From NCBI GenBank assembly GCA_012837465.1, contig DURG01000349.1, positions 1 through 7,575 on the forward strand: a stretch of DNA of 7,575 nucleotides, in the 5' to 3' direction. Within the stretch, counting starts at the first letter, position 1. Every line of letters starts with the position of its first letter. The position numbers and the translations under genes were made by a program. The notes below the pieces were generated by a model. It ran no database searches. It was not told the origin of the DNA and was given only the letters and a program-made list of their open reading frames with translations. Origin of the DNA: Propionibacterium sp. Its GTDB lineage: Bacteria; Actinomycetota; Actinomycetes; Propionibacteriales; Propionibacteriaceae. This document shows positions 1-5,250 of this stretch, one piece after another.

Positions 1-1
1 C

Positions 2-889
2 GCCGCCGTCGGCCTCGCCGCGGAGGAGTACCGCAACGAGATGGCCGTCCACACCGGCCACACGGGCATGAGCGAGATCGACGTCACCTCCGACGACGTG
101 GATTCCCTCTACGAACACGGCGTGCTCACCACCGACGCAGCCAAGGACCTGGTCACGCACTCCGGCGTCGTGGTCAACGCGCCCGGGTCGTCGGCCCTCG
201 CCCGCAAGCTGCCCGACGGCAACCTGCGTCTCATCAAGCACGACCGCGAGGTCTTCGGGCTGCGCGGCCGCTCCGCCGAGCAGCGGGTCGCCCTCGAACT
301 GCTGATGGACGACTCCATCGGCATCGTGTCGATGGGCGGTCGTGCGGGCACCGGCAAGTCTGCGCTCGCCCTGTGCGCGGGCCTCGACGCCGTGCTGGAG
401 CAGCGCAAGTACAACAAGGTGATGATCTTCCGCCCCCTGTACCCCGTAGGTGGCCAGGAACTCGGCTACCTGCCGGGCACGGCCGACGAGAAGATGCAGC
501 CCTGGGGCCAGGCGGTGTTCGACACCCTCTCGGCGGTGACCAACAAGTACGTGATCGACGAGTTGCTCGAGCAGGACATGATCGAGGTGCTCCCGCTGAC
601 CCACATCCGCGGCCGTTCGCTGCACGACGCGTTCGTCATCGTCGACGAGGCCCAGTCGCTGGAGCGCAACGTGCTGCTCACGGTGCTCAGCCGGGTCGGC
701 CAGAACTCGCGGGTGGTGCTCACCCACGACGTCGGCCAGCGCGACAACCTGCGGGTGGGCCGCCACGACGGCATCGTCGCGGTGATCGAGAAGCTGAAGG
801 GCAACCCGCTGTTCGCCCACGTGACCCTGACGCGCTCCGAGCGCTCACAGATCGCGGCACTGGTCACCGACCTGCTCGAAGTCGAGTGA
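2..889 (+). CDS. phoH: PhoH-family ATPase (C-terminal part of a PIN-PhoH protein), 5'-truncated by the window edge
   Basis: PhoH-family P-loop ATPase; PIN-PhoH (PhoH2) relatives couple a PIN ribonuclease domain to a ring-forming, helicase-like ATPase acting on RNA in the cytoplasm. The frame is open from base 2, so the ATG at 41 is internal. Counting from base 2, the first residues (AAVGLAAEEYRNE) resemble the junction that follows the PIN domain in PhoH2 proteins. Walker A is GRAGTGKS at about residues 113-120, and Walker B is FVIVDEAQ at about 211-218. The following LTHDVGQRDNL stretch sits where PhoH proteins have their sensor-like TGDxxQ segment. The C-terminal LTRSERSQIAALVTDLLE is typical of the family end. 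The PIN domain itself would lie upstream and is not seen. The gene is convergent with the ABC operon. Family assignment is firm; the two-domain architecture and RNA role are inferred from the family. Confidence 0.93.
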   Translation, partial: AAVGLAAEEYRNEMAVHTGHTGMSEIDVTSDDVDSLYEHGVLTTDAAKDLVTHSGVVVNAPGSSALARKLPDGNLRLIKHDREVFGLRGRSAEQRVALELLMDDSIGIVSMGGRAGTGKSALALCAGLDAVLEQRKYNKVMIFRPLYPVGGQELGYLPGTADEKMQPWGQAVFDTLSAVTNKYVIDELLEQDMIEVLPLTHIRGRSLHDAFVIVDEAQSLERNVLLTVLSRVGQNSRVVLTHDVGQRDNLRVGRHDGIVAVIEKLKGNPLFAHVTLTRSERSQIAALVTDLLEVE

Positions 890-906
890 GTGGCCCCTAA
901 GCCTGA

Positions 907-964
907 ATCCACCGTCAGCGGCGGCCATGTATCGGGTCTCCCCTGCTTGCACGCACCGGTGGAT
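907..964. repeat. 8-bp inverted repeat, widely spaced
   Basis: ATCCACCG at 907-914 is exactly complementary to CGGTGGAT at 957-964, with 42 bases between. It lies 17 bases after the phoH stop codon. It could form the base of a long stem in the phoH 3' untranslated region, but the interior shows no obvious further pairing. This is weak evidence and may be chance. Confidence 0.25.
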
Positions 965-971
965 CAAGGCT

Positions 972-1022
972 GAGCGTCGCGCCCCCACGACGTCCGGGCT
1001 CCTTCGTCGCCGGGGGACGCTC
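972..1022. terminator. Imperfect hairpin between convergent genes, possible bidirectional terminator
   Basis: GAGCGTC at 972-978 pairs with GACGCTC at 1016-1022. Inside it a C-rich block (982-985) faces a G-rich block (1012-1015), and CGACG (988-992) faces CGTCG (1005-1009), leaving a loop of about 12 bases. The hairpin lies 82 bases after the phoH stop and 8 bases after the stop of the minus-strand permease gene, which fits shared termination of converging transcripts. No clear T-tract follows on either strand, as is common for actinobacterial terminators, so the call rests on position and pairing. Confidence 0.5.
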
Positions 1023-1030
1023 GGGGACCA

Positions 1031-2377
1031 CTACTCGTTGCGGATGGCTGCCAGCGGGCTGAGCTTCATCGCGCGCTGCGCCGGCACCATGCCGGCCAGC
1101 GTCCCGATGAGGGTGGCGAACAGCACGGAGCCCACCACCAGCCACAGCGGGATCACCGAGAGCTTGGCCTCACCGGCGAACTCCCCCATCGCGGCGCCCA
1201 GCGTGTTGTTGAGGATGAACGACACCAGGAGCGAGAGCAGCAGGCCCACCAGCCCGCCGAGGAAGCCGATGGTCGCCGACTCGATCAGGAACATCTTGCG
1301 GATGTCACCCAGCGAGGCACCCATCACCTTCATGATGCCGATCTCCTTGGTGCGCTCGTAGACGCTCATCATCATGGTGTTCGCGATGCCGATGGCCGCG
1401 ACCAGCAGCGAGATCGCGCCGATGCCGCCGAAGACGGCCTGGACCATGACGGCCTGACCCTGCGCCTGACGGATCCACTCCACCTCAGCCGAGGCACCGA
1501 TCTGCTGTTCGCGCAGGGTGTTGAGCATCTGCTCGGCTGCCTCCGGGTCCTTGGTGAGCACCCGGAACTCGCCGTAGATGAACTCCTTGCCCATCGGCTT
1601 GCCGTCGGCGGTGGCGGGCTGGTTGGGCAGCGCCTTGCCGGGCATCGCCTTCTTCATCCACTTGATGAGGCCGTCAAGGTCCGCCCACACCATGCCGGAG
1701 TAGGGGCCCCACATGTTCTCCTCACCCTGCTTCTGCAGTTGACCGGTGACGGGGAGGATGTGGCGCTTGGGTGGCGTCGCGGGCGCCGACGGGTCCTCGC
1801 CCCCGCCCTCGATGGGCACCGGTCCGTAGTCACCCCACGTGGTGAGGGTGCCGAAGAGTGTCTGGGCCCGGAAATCGGTCTCCAGCGGCATGCCCGTGGC
1901 CTGATCCCAGAACTGCTGGTCCACCATGTCGCCGAGCAGCACCTCGAAGGTGCCGGGCTGCGGCAGTTCGCCCCACGCGAGGTCGAGGTCCATCTCCGGG
2001 AAGGCCTCGGCCGGCAGCCCCGTGATGCTCGTGAAATATTGGGCACCGCCGACGCTGAGCTCCATCTCGGCGTTGTAGACCGGCCAGACGGCCTGGGCCC
2101 CGGGCACGGCCTCGAGATACGCCTTCATGGCGTCGTTCATCTTGGTGGGCACCCCGGTCTGGCCCATCTCGGCCGACGGGGGGCTGTAGACGGAGACCTG
2201 CCGCAGGTTGATGTTCTGGAACTGCTGGGTGAACCCCGACGACAGTCCGACGCCGAGGGAGACCATGACGATGACAGCGGTGGTGCCGATGAGCACGCCG
2301 AGCACCGTCAGGGACGTGCGGAACGCCCTCTGGCGAAGGCTCGCGAAGCTCGTCGCGAGGAGATCGGACCAACGCAT
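1031..2377 (-). CDS. ABC transporter permease, MacB/FtsX type
   Basis: Membrane subunit of a MacB/LolCDE/FtsX-type ABC complex, which uses ATP hydrolysis in the cytoplasm to drive movement of an extracytoplasmic domain. The protein is 448 residues. It has an N-terminal membrane helix at about residues 21-45, a large extracytoplasmic domain at about 46-311, and three C-terminal helices near 312-336, 366-390 and 407-432. ERTKEIGIMKVMGAS (341-355) is the conserved FtsX-family coupling segment, and the protein ends PLAAIRNE as many MacB-type permeases do. The chosen ATG gives the usual short cytoplasmic N-terminus (MRWSDLLATSF) and lies 8 bases after the stop of the upstream gene. The Shine-Dalgarno is weak, which suggests coupling. 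The same frame stays open far upstream, but that part is Arg/His-rich shadow of the neighbouring gene. The ectodomain has a Gly/Pro-rich insertion near 190-205. The transported substrate cannot be read from sequence. Confidence 0.93.
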   Translation of the reverse strand: MRWSDLLATSFASLRQRAFRTSLTVLGVLIGTTAVIVMVSLGVGLSSGFTQQFQNINLRQVSVYSPPSAEMGQTGVPTKMNDAMKAYLEAVPGAQAVWPVYNAEMELSVGGAQYFTSITGLPAEAFPEMDLDLAWGELPQPGTFEVLLGDMVDQQFWDQATGMPLETDFRAQTLFGTLTTWGDYGPVPIEGGGEDPSAPATPPKRHILPVTGQLQKQGEENMWGPYSGMVWADLDGLIKWMKKAMPGKALPNQPATADGKPMGKEFIYGEFRVLTKDPEAAEQMLNTLREQQIGASAEVEWIRQAQGQAVMVQAVFGGIGAISLLVAAIGIANTMMMSVYERTKEIGIMKVMGASLGDIRKMFLIESATIGFLGGLVGLLLSLLVSFILNNTLGAAMGEFAGEAKLSVIPLWLVVGSVLFATLIGTLAGMVPAQRAMKLSPLAAIRNE

Positions 2378-2385
2378 GCCGGGGC

Positions 2386-3489
2386 TCAGTTGGCGTCGGG
2401 GCTGATGAGCGGGTCGCCGAGCGCTTCGAGCGACTCGAGGTCCTCGGCCTCCCGGCGCCTGCGGCGACGGCCGCGCACCACCAGGGCGATGACCAGGAAC
2501 AGCGCGAGGAGGCCGGCGCCGATCAGCACTGGGATCCAGGGGAACGGTGCCTGCTCCTCCATGGGCTCCTCCCACATGCCGGGCTCCTCCATGGGCATGG
2601 GCTCCATGACGGCGACCTCGACGGTCTTGTCCATGGTGGTGACCTTGCCGTCGACGTCCTCGTAGGACACGGTGATGGCCACCGGCCCGGCGGCCTCCTC
2701 CTGGGCCATGACGGTCATGTCCACGGCGCCGGAGGTGCCGGGCTCGATGGTGCCGATGAACACCTCGGGCGCGGTGACGGGCTGGCCCTCCTTGACGGTG
2801 GCCTTGGCGTTGTAGAGCTTCGTCTTGCCCTGGTTGAAGATGTTGAACGTCAGGGATGCCTCCTGCCCCACGGTCAACTGTGGGGGCGAGAGCTGCGGCA
2901 CCGACGCGTCGGCGCGGATGTTCTGCTTGACCTGGATGGCCACCGACTCCTGCGCGGAGTAGGGGTTGGCCGCGGCGTCCTCGTACTCGATGCCGATCAT
3001 CAACTGGTACGGGCGCTCCTCGAGCGAGGGCAGCGAGTAGAAGTTCATGGTGCCGGTCTCGATCTGGTCCGCGCCGATGCGGCGGATGAAGATCGACGAC
3101 GAACCGTTGGCCGGCAGGAACGCGGCATCCGCCGACGCGAGGGTGACCTTCATGTTCTGCACCCGGGTGCGGGTGGAGGTGTTGTGCAGCGTGAACGTGA
3201 CCTGGAACTCCTCGCCGGCCTGCACCACCTCGGGGTTGGTCGTGAACCCGGACAGGATCACCCGCGGCGTCGACACCCCGGGCACGGCCCCTCCGCCCCC
3301 ACCGCCGGGATCGACGATGATGCCACCACCACCGCCGCCTCCGCCGCCACCTGCGCCCCCACCGTCGGCGGAGCCACCGTTGCCGAGCACCTCGGAGTCC
3401 ATGGGATCGCCGGCGGCGCTGCTGAGCGGGATGAGGGTGAGGGTGAAGACCGTCATGAGCACAAGGAGCAGGCGGTGGATCATCTTCAT
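2386..3489 (-). CDS. Secreted single-pass membrane protein with polyglycine linker and CARDB-like domains, ABC partner
   Basis: A 367-residue extracytoplasmic protein of uncertain function. Residues 1-26 form a signal peptide (MKMIHRLLLVLMTVFTLTLI, then a small-residue cleavage region). Next comes a glycine-rich stretch with runs of ten (47-56) and six (62-67) glycines. Two beta-rich modules follow at about 76-188 and 190-294, each with the pattern of CARDB/COG1361-type Ig-like domains (xVxxGEExxVxFTLxNTS; LTVGQEASLTFNIFNQG). A Met/Glu/Pro-rich stalk (295-312), one membrane helix (about 316-338), an Arg-rich stop-transfer stretch (RGRRRRRR) and a short acidic cytoplasmic tail complete it. The ATG overlaps the ATPase stop codon as ATGA, so translation is coupled. 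The gene sits between ATPase and permease, where a MacA-type adaptor might be expected in diderms. A role as adaptor or substrate-binding partner is inference from position. Longer readings starting upstream lie inside the ATPase gene and are rejected. Confidence 0.85.
   Translation of the reverse strand: MKMIHRLLLVLMTVFTLTLIPLSSAAGDPMDSEVLGNGGSADGGGAGGGGGGGGGGIIVDPGGGGGGAVPGVSTPRVILSGFTTNPEVVQAGEEFQVTFTLHNTSTRTRVQNMKVTLASADAAFLPANGSSSIFIRRIGADQIETGTMNFYSLPSLEERPYQLMIGIEYEDAAANPYSAQESVAIQVKQNIRADASVPQLSPPQLTVGQEASLTFNIFNQGKTKLYNAKATVKEGQPVTAPEVFIGTIEPGTSGAVDMTVMAQEEAAGPVAITVSYEDVDGKVTTMDKTVEVAVMEPMPMEEPGMWEEPMEEQAPFPWIPVLIGAGLLALFLVIALVVRGRRRRRREAEDLESLEALGDPLISPDAN
2553..2596 (-). repeat. 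14-bp direct repeat in the Met/Glu/Pro stalk
   Basis: GCTCCTCCATGGGC occurs at 2553-2566 and again at 2583-2596, a period of 30 bases (10 codons). On the minus strand each copy encodes a PMEE core (residues 299-302 and 309-312), giving a short internal duplication in the juxtamembrane stalk of the secreted ABC partner protein. Confidence 0.7.
3289..3363 (-). repeat. Low-complexity GGN tract encoding the polyglycine linker
   Basis: This CCN/GGN-rich stretch encodes residues 43-67, with runs of three, ten and six glycines broken only by Ala and by IIVDP. Glycine codons are mixed (GGT, GGC, GGA, GGG), so it is not a pure trinucleotide repeat, although it may still be prone to slippage. It separates the signal peptide from the folded ectodomain and would give a long flexible extracellular N-terminus. 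Confidence 0.8.
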
Positions 3490-4259
3490 GGCGCGACCTT
3501 CTGGTTGGCGACGGCAGGCGCCGTCTGGGCGTGTTCCGTCTGGGTGATGTCGGTGATGCGGCCATCGCCGATGCTGACGATGGTGTCGGCGAACGAGGCG
3601 AGGTGGCGGTCGTGGGTGACCATGATCCACGTCTGCTGGAACCGGCGGATGACGGCGCGGAAGAGGTTGAGGGTCTCCTCGGACGTGCGGGAGTCCAGGT
3701 TGCCGGTGGGCTCGTCGGCGAAGACGAGGGTGGGCTGCACGGCGAGGGCGCGGGCGATGCCGACGCGCTGCTGCTGGCCGCCCGAGAGTTGGCCGGGCTT
3801 GTGGTTCATGTGCTTGGCGAGGCCGAGTTGGGTCAGGACGGCGCGGGCGCGGGCCTGGCGGGAGCGCTTCGGGATGCCGCGGAAACTCAGCGGCAGCGCC
3901 ACGTTGTCGAGGGCGGTCAGCTGCGGCAGCAGGTTGAACGACTGGAAGATGAACCCCACCTGCTCGCGGCGGTAGGTGACCAGCTGGGACTGGTTGAACC
4001 GGTGCAGCGGCTGGCTGGCCACGAAGACCTCGCCCGCCGTCGGCTTCTCGAGGCCGCCGAGCATGTTGAGCAGCGTGGACTTGCCGGAGCCGGAGGTGCC
4101 GACGACGGCGGTGAAGCTGCCGCGGGGAATGGTGAGGTTGACGCGGTTGAGGGCGACCACGCGGGAGTCACCGACGCGGAAGATCTTGCTGAGGTCCCGC
4201 GTCTGCACGAGGGGCTGGCCGACCTCGGGGAGCGGGGGCCGCTTCGGGCTGGGGGGCAT
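3486..4259 (-). CDS. ABC transporter ATP-binding protein, LolD/MacB type
   Basis: Cytoplasmic ATPase of the ABC complex formed with the downstream permease. The 257-residue protein carries every expected motif: Walker A GTSGSGKST (54-62), Q-loop at FQSFNLLPQLTALDNV (Q106), signature LSGGQQQR (158-165), Walker B LVFADEP (178-184), D-loop GNLDSRT and the switch histidine in VTHD (H216). The FQSFNLLP and LDNVALPL sequences are typical of the LolD/MacB/FtsE subgroup. The ATG at 4259 is chosen because AGGAGG lies five bases upstream; an in-frame GTG two codons earlier overlaps that Shine-Dalgarno. The N-terminus has about 15 extra Pro-rich residues and the C-terminus a short Ala/Gln-rich tail. It is first in the operon and overlaps the next gene by four bases (ATGA). 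The substrate is unknown. Confidence 0.96.
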   Translation of the reverse strand: MPPSPKRPPLPEVGQPLVQTRDLSKIFRVGDSRVVALNRVNLTIPRGSFTAVVGTSGSGKSTLLNMLGGLEKPTAGEVFVASQPLHRFNQSQLVTYRREQVGFIFQSFNLLPQLTALDNVALPLSFRGIPKRSRQARARAVLTQLGLAKHMNHKPGQLSGGQQQRVGIARALAVQPTLVFADEPTGNLDSRTSEETLNLFRAVIRRFQQTWIMVTHDRHLASFADTIVSIGDGRITDITQTEHAQTAPAVANQKVAP

Positions 4260-4264
4260 GGGCA

Positions 4265-4270
4265 CCTCCT
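4265..4270 (-). promoter_or_regulatory. Shine-Dalgarno AGGAGG that fixes the ATPase start
   Basis: CCTCCT on the plus strand reads AGGAGG on the minus strand, five bases before the ATG at 4259. It overlaps the alternative GTG (4263-4265), which makes that GTG an unlikely start. Confidence 0.85.
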
Positions 4271-4354
4271 CGTGTCTCGGGCAGCATCCGGGCGGTGCTT
4301 GAGAGAAAGATAGCCCTCATCCCACCCGAACAGGGGGAAGTGACCAGCCGAAAC

Positions 4355-4407
4355 GGCCGCTCTGTCCGCAGGTAGGGCAAAGTTCAGACCTGGGTAGTAC
4401 TGCGGCC
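4355..4407. repeat. Nested interrupted inverted repeat in the divergent intergenic region
   Basis: GGCCGC (4355-4360) is complementary to GCGGCC (4402-4407). Nested inside, CAGGT (4369-4373) is complementary to ACCTG (4388-4392), with nearly equal spacers of 8 and 9 bases between outer and inner arms. The element sits between the divergent ABC operon and the GIY-YIG gene. It could be an operator-like site or a structured leader of either transcript. The arms are short, so confidence is low. The rest of 4271-4554 holds no gene I can support. Confidence 0.3.
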
Positions 4408-4454
4408 ATGGGAACAATGTCAGAGACACTCGATACCTCGATGGTTGGCTGAGG

Positions 4455-4482
4455 CTGAAACGCGCACCCGACACGCGCTCAG
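4455..4482 (+). repeat. Small stem-loop in the upstream region of the GIY-YIG gene
   Basis: CTGA (4455-4458) with TCAG (4479-4482), and CGCG (4461-4464) with CGCG (4474-4477), can pair around a nine-base loop with a small internal mismatch. It lies about 75 bases upstream of the start codon at 4554. It is weak alone, but it adds to the clustering of inverted repeats in this stretch. Confidence 0.25.
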
Positions 4483-4483
4483 G

Positions 4484-4511
4484 GTGACGGGAACCCCTCT
4501 CGCGGTTTATC
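4484..4511 (+). promoter_or_regulatory. Candidate promoter for the GIY-YIG gene
   Basis: GTGACG (4484-4489) as a -35-like element and TTTATC (4506-4511) as a -10-like element are separated by 16 bases. TTTATC is one of the few AT-rich hexamers in this stretch. Transcription would begin near 4518, so the following hairpin would be at or partly cut by the 5' end of the message. The matches are poor and the call is tentative. Confidence 0.25.
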
Positions 4512-4514
4512 GTG

Positions 4515-4541
4515 ACAGCGGCGGTCCAACACCGCCGTTGT
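4515..4541 (+). promoter_or_regulatory. 11-bp hairpin directly before the ribosome binding site
   Basis: ACAGCGGCGGT (4515-4525) pairs with ACCGCCGTTGT (4531-4541) around the five-base loop CCAAC. All eleven positions pair, ten as Watson-Crick and one as a G-U wobble. The stem ends one base before the Shine-Dalgarno GGGAGG (4542-4547), which is itself six bases before the ATG at 4554. A stem that abuts but does not cover the ribosome binding site may stabilise the 5' end, mark a protein-binding site or affect initiation. Confidence 0.6.
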
Positions 4542-4553
4542 GGGAGGAAGCGC

Positions 4554-5180
4554 ATGCGGCACACGGAGCAGTTGAAGGATCTCGAGTTCTCGTCCAGCAA
4601 GGTCAAGGTGGCCGACTGGGACCTCCGGATCCCGATAGCCCCGAAATCCGGTCCCTTCTGCCAACTCGAAGTGGACACCTCCGTCGGTTCTTTTCCCGGC
4701 GTCTTCGCGTGGATGGTCACCGACAAGGTGATCTACGTGGGCCACACCGATGACCTGTCGCTCGTCGTGCACGGCCGCGGCGACTTCACGTCGGTCACGG
4801 CCTCGACCACCGACACCGGGCCCGCGAAGGTCAACAACCTGATGAACGCGGCGTTCAAGTCGGAGCACAAGATCTCGTTCTGGTGGCGCCAGGAGCTGTC
4901 GGTCGACGACGCGGCCCAGGCCGCCGGGGAGCTCGTCGCAGAGTTTGACCCCATGGGCAACCAGCTCACCCGCCGCAAGGCCCCCGTCGCCCCCGTGGAG
5001 GAGGCCCCCGCGGCAAAGGCCACTGCCCCGAAGGCACAGGCCGCCAAGGCCAAGCCCGTCCGCGGCACGCGATACGACCCCGAACGCGTCGTGCCGAAGA
5101 ACCTGGTGTGCCCGTCGTGCTTCATCCAGGTGCCGCTCACCACTGGTTGGTGCGACGACTGCGAGATCAAGGTCGGCTGA
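4554..5180 (+). CDS. GIY-YIG-like domain protein with C-terminal zinc ribbon, catalytic arginine apparently replaced
   Basis: A 208-residue protein. GVF (49-51) and YVG (61-63) match the two halves of the GIY-YIG motif. Further on, KVNNLMNAA (92-100) and E126 with the P133 and N136 spacing match the conserved 'N-LI' and 'ExxLI..P..N' segments of the fold. An Ala/Pro/Lys-rich linker (about 143-170) leads to a zinc ribbon with two CxxC pairs (C186/C189 and C200/C203). GIY-YIG proteins are usually DNA-cutting enzymes in repair, restriction or homing. Here the position of the catalytic arginine (Y+10 in I-TevI) appears to be V71 in DDLSLVV; R75 lies nearby. The protein may therefore be a weak or inactive nuclease that binds nucleic acid. 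The ATG is chosen for GGGAGG six bases upstream; a GTG at 4512 in frame would place the hairpin inside the gene. It is transcribed away from the ABC operon. Confidence 0.75.
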   Translation: MRHTEQLKDLEFSSSKVKVADWDLRIPIAPKSGPFCQLEVDTSVGSFPGVFAWMVTDKVIYVGHTDDLSLVVHGRGDFTSVTASTTDTGPAKVNNLMNAAFKSEHKISFWWRQELSVDDAAQAAGELVAEFDPMGNQLTRRKAPVAPVEEAPAAKATAPKAQAAKAKPVRGTRYDPERVVPKNLVCPSCFIQVPLTTGWCDDCEIKVG

Positions 5181-5182
5181 AT

Positions 5183-5195
5183 CCCTCGTTGAGGG
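5183..5195 (+). repeat. Small inverted repeat just after the GIY-YIG stop codon
   Basis: CCCTC (5183-5187) and GAGGG (5191-5195) pair around a three-base loop, two bases after the stop codon. It is the first of three adjacent inverted repeats in this spacer and ends one base before the second. Confidence 0.4.
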
Positions 5196-5196
5196 G

Positions 5197-5220
5197 TTGT
5201 GAACCGAGTACGGTTCACAA
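5197..5220. terminator. Perfect 10-bp inverted repeat: terminator or operator
   Basis: TTGTGAACCG (5197-5206) is exactly complementary to CGGTTCACAA (5211-5220) with a four-base centre AGTA. As RNA this is a ten-pair hairpin with a tetraloop, 17 bases after the GIY-YIG stop, so it may be a terminator, although no T-tract follows. As DNA it resembles a two-fold operator with GTGAACCG half-sites about 30 bases before the kinase start, a usual position for repressor binding. The relatively AT-rich arms fit an operator at least as well as a terminator. The sequence alone does not decide. Confidence 0.6.
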
Positions 5221-5222
5221 GT

Positions 5223-5237
5223 CCTCAGCCAGTGAGG
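5223..5237 (+). promoter_or_regulatory. Third inverted repeat, overlapping the likely ribosome binding site of the kinase gene
   Basis: CCTCA (5223-5227) pairs with TGAGG (5233-5237) around GCCAG. GAGGG (5234-5238) is the only Shine-Dalgarno-like sequence before the kinase ATG at 5251, at a rather long spacing of 12 bases. If both readings hold, the hairpin would occlude the ribosome binding site. Confidence 0.35.
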
Positions 5238-5250
5238 GTTAGATGGACCC

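Noticed and set aside
1739..2665. Long plus-strand open frame opposite the permease and partner genes
   Set aside because: It is antisense to two well-supported genes, has shadow-like composition (His/Arg/Gly/Glu-rich) and no recognisable domain.
2378..3565. Long upstream extension of the permease reading frame on the minus strand
   Set aside because: The frame stays open only because of high GC. The translation is Arg/His/Gly-rich low complexity lying over the secreted-protein gene in another frame, and the FtsX-type N-terminus begins at 2377.
3490..3630. Longer N-terminus for the secreted partner protein
   Set aside because: It would lie inside the ATPase gene and hide the signal peptide. 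The ATGA overlap with a hydrophobic signal sequence directly after it marks the real start.
4307..4312. TATCTT on the minus strand as a -10 box for the ABC operon
   Set aside because: It is one of few AT-rich hexamers before the ATPase gene and about 50 bases from its ATG, but no acceptable -35 element was found at normal spacing.
3184..4313. Two long plus-strand open frames opposite the ABC ATPase
   Set aside because: The ATPase on the minus strand has every expected motif. These frames are its complementary shadows, a usual effect in GC-rich DNA.
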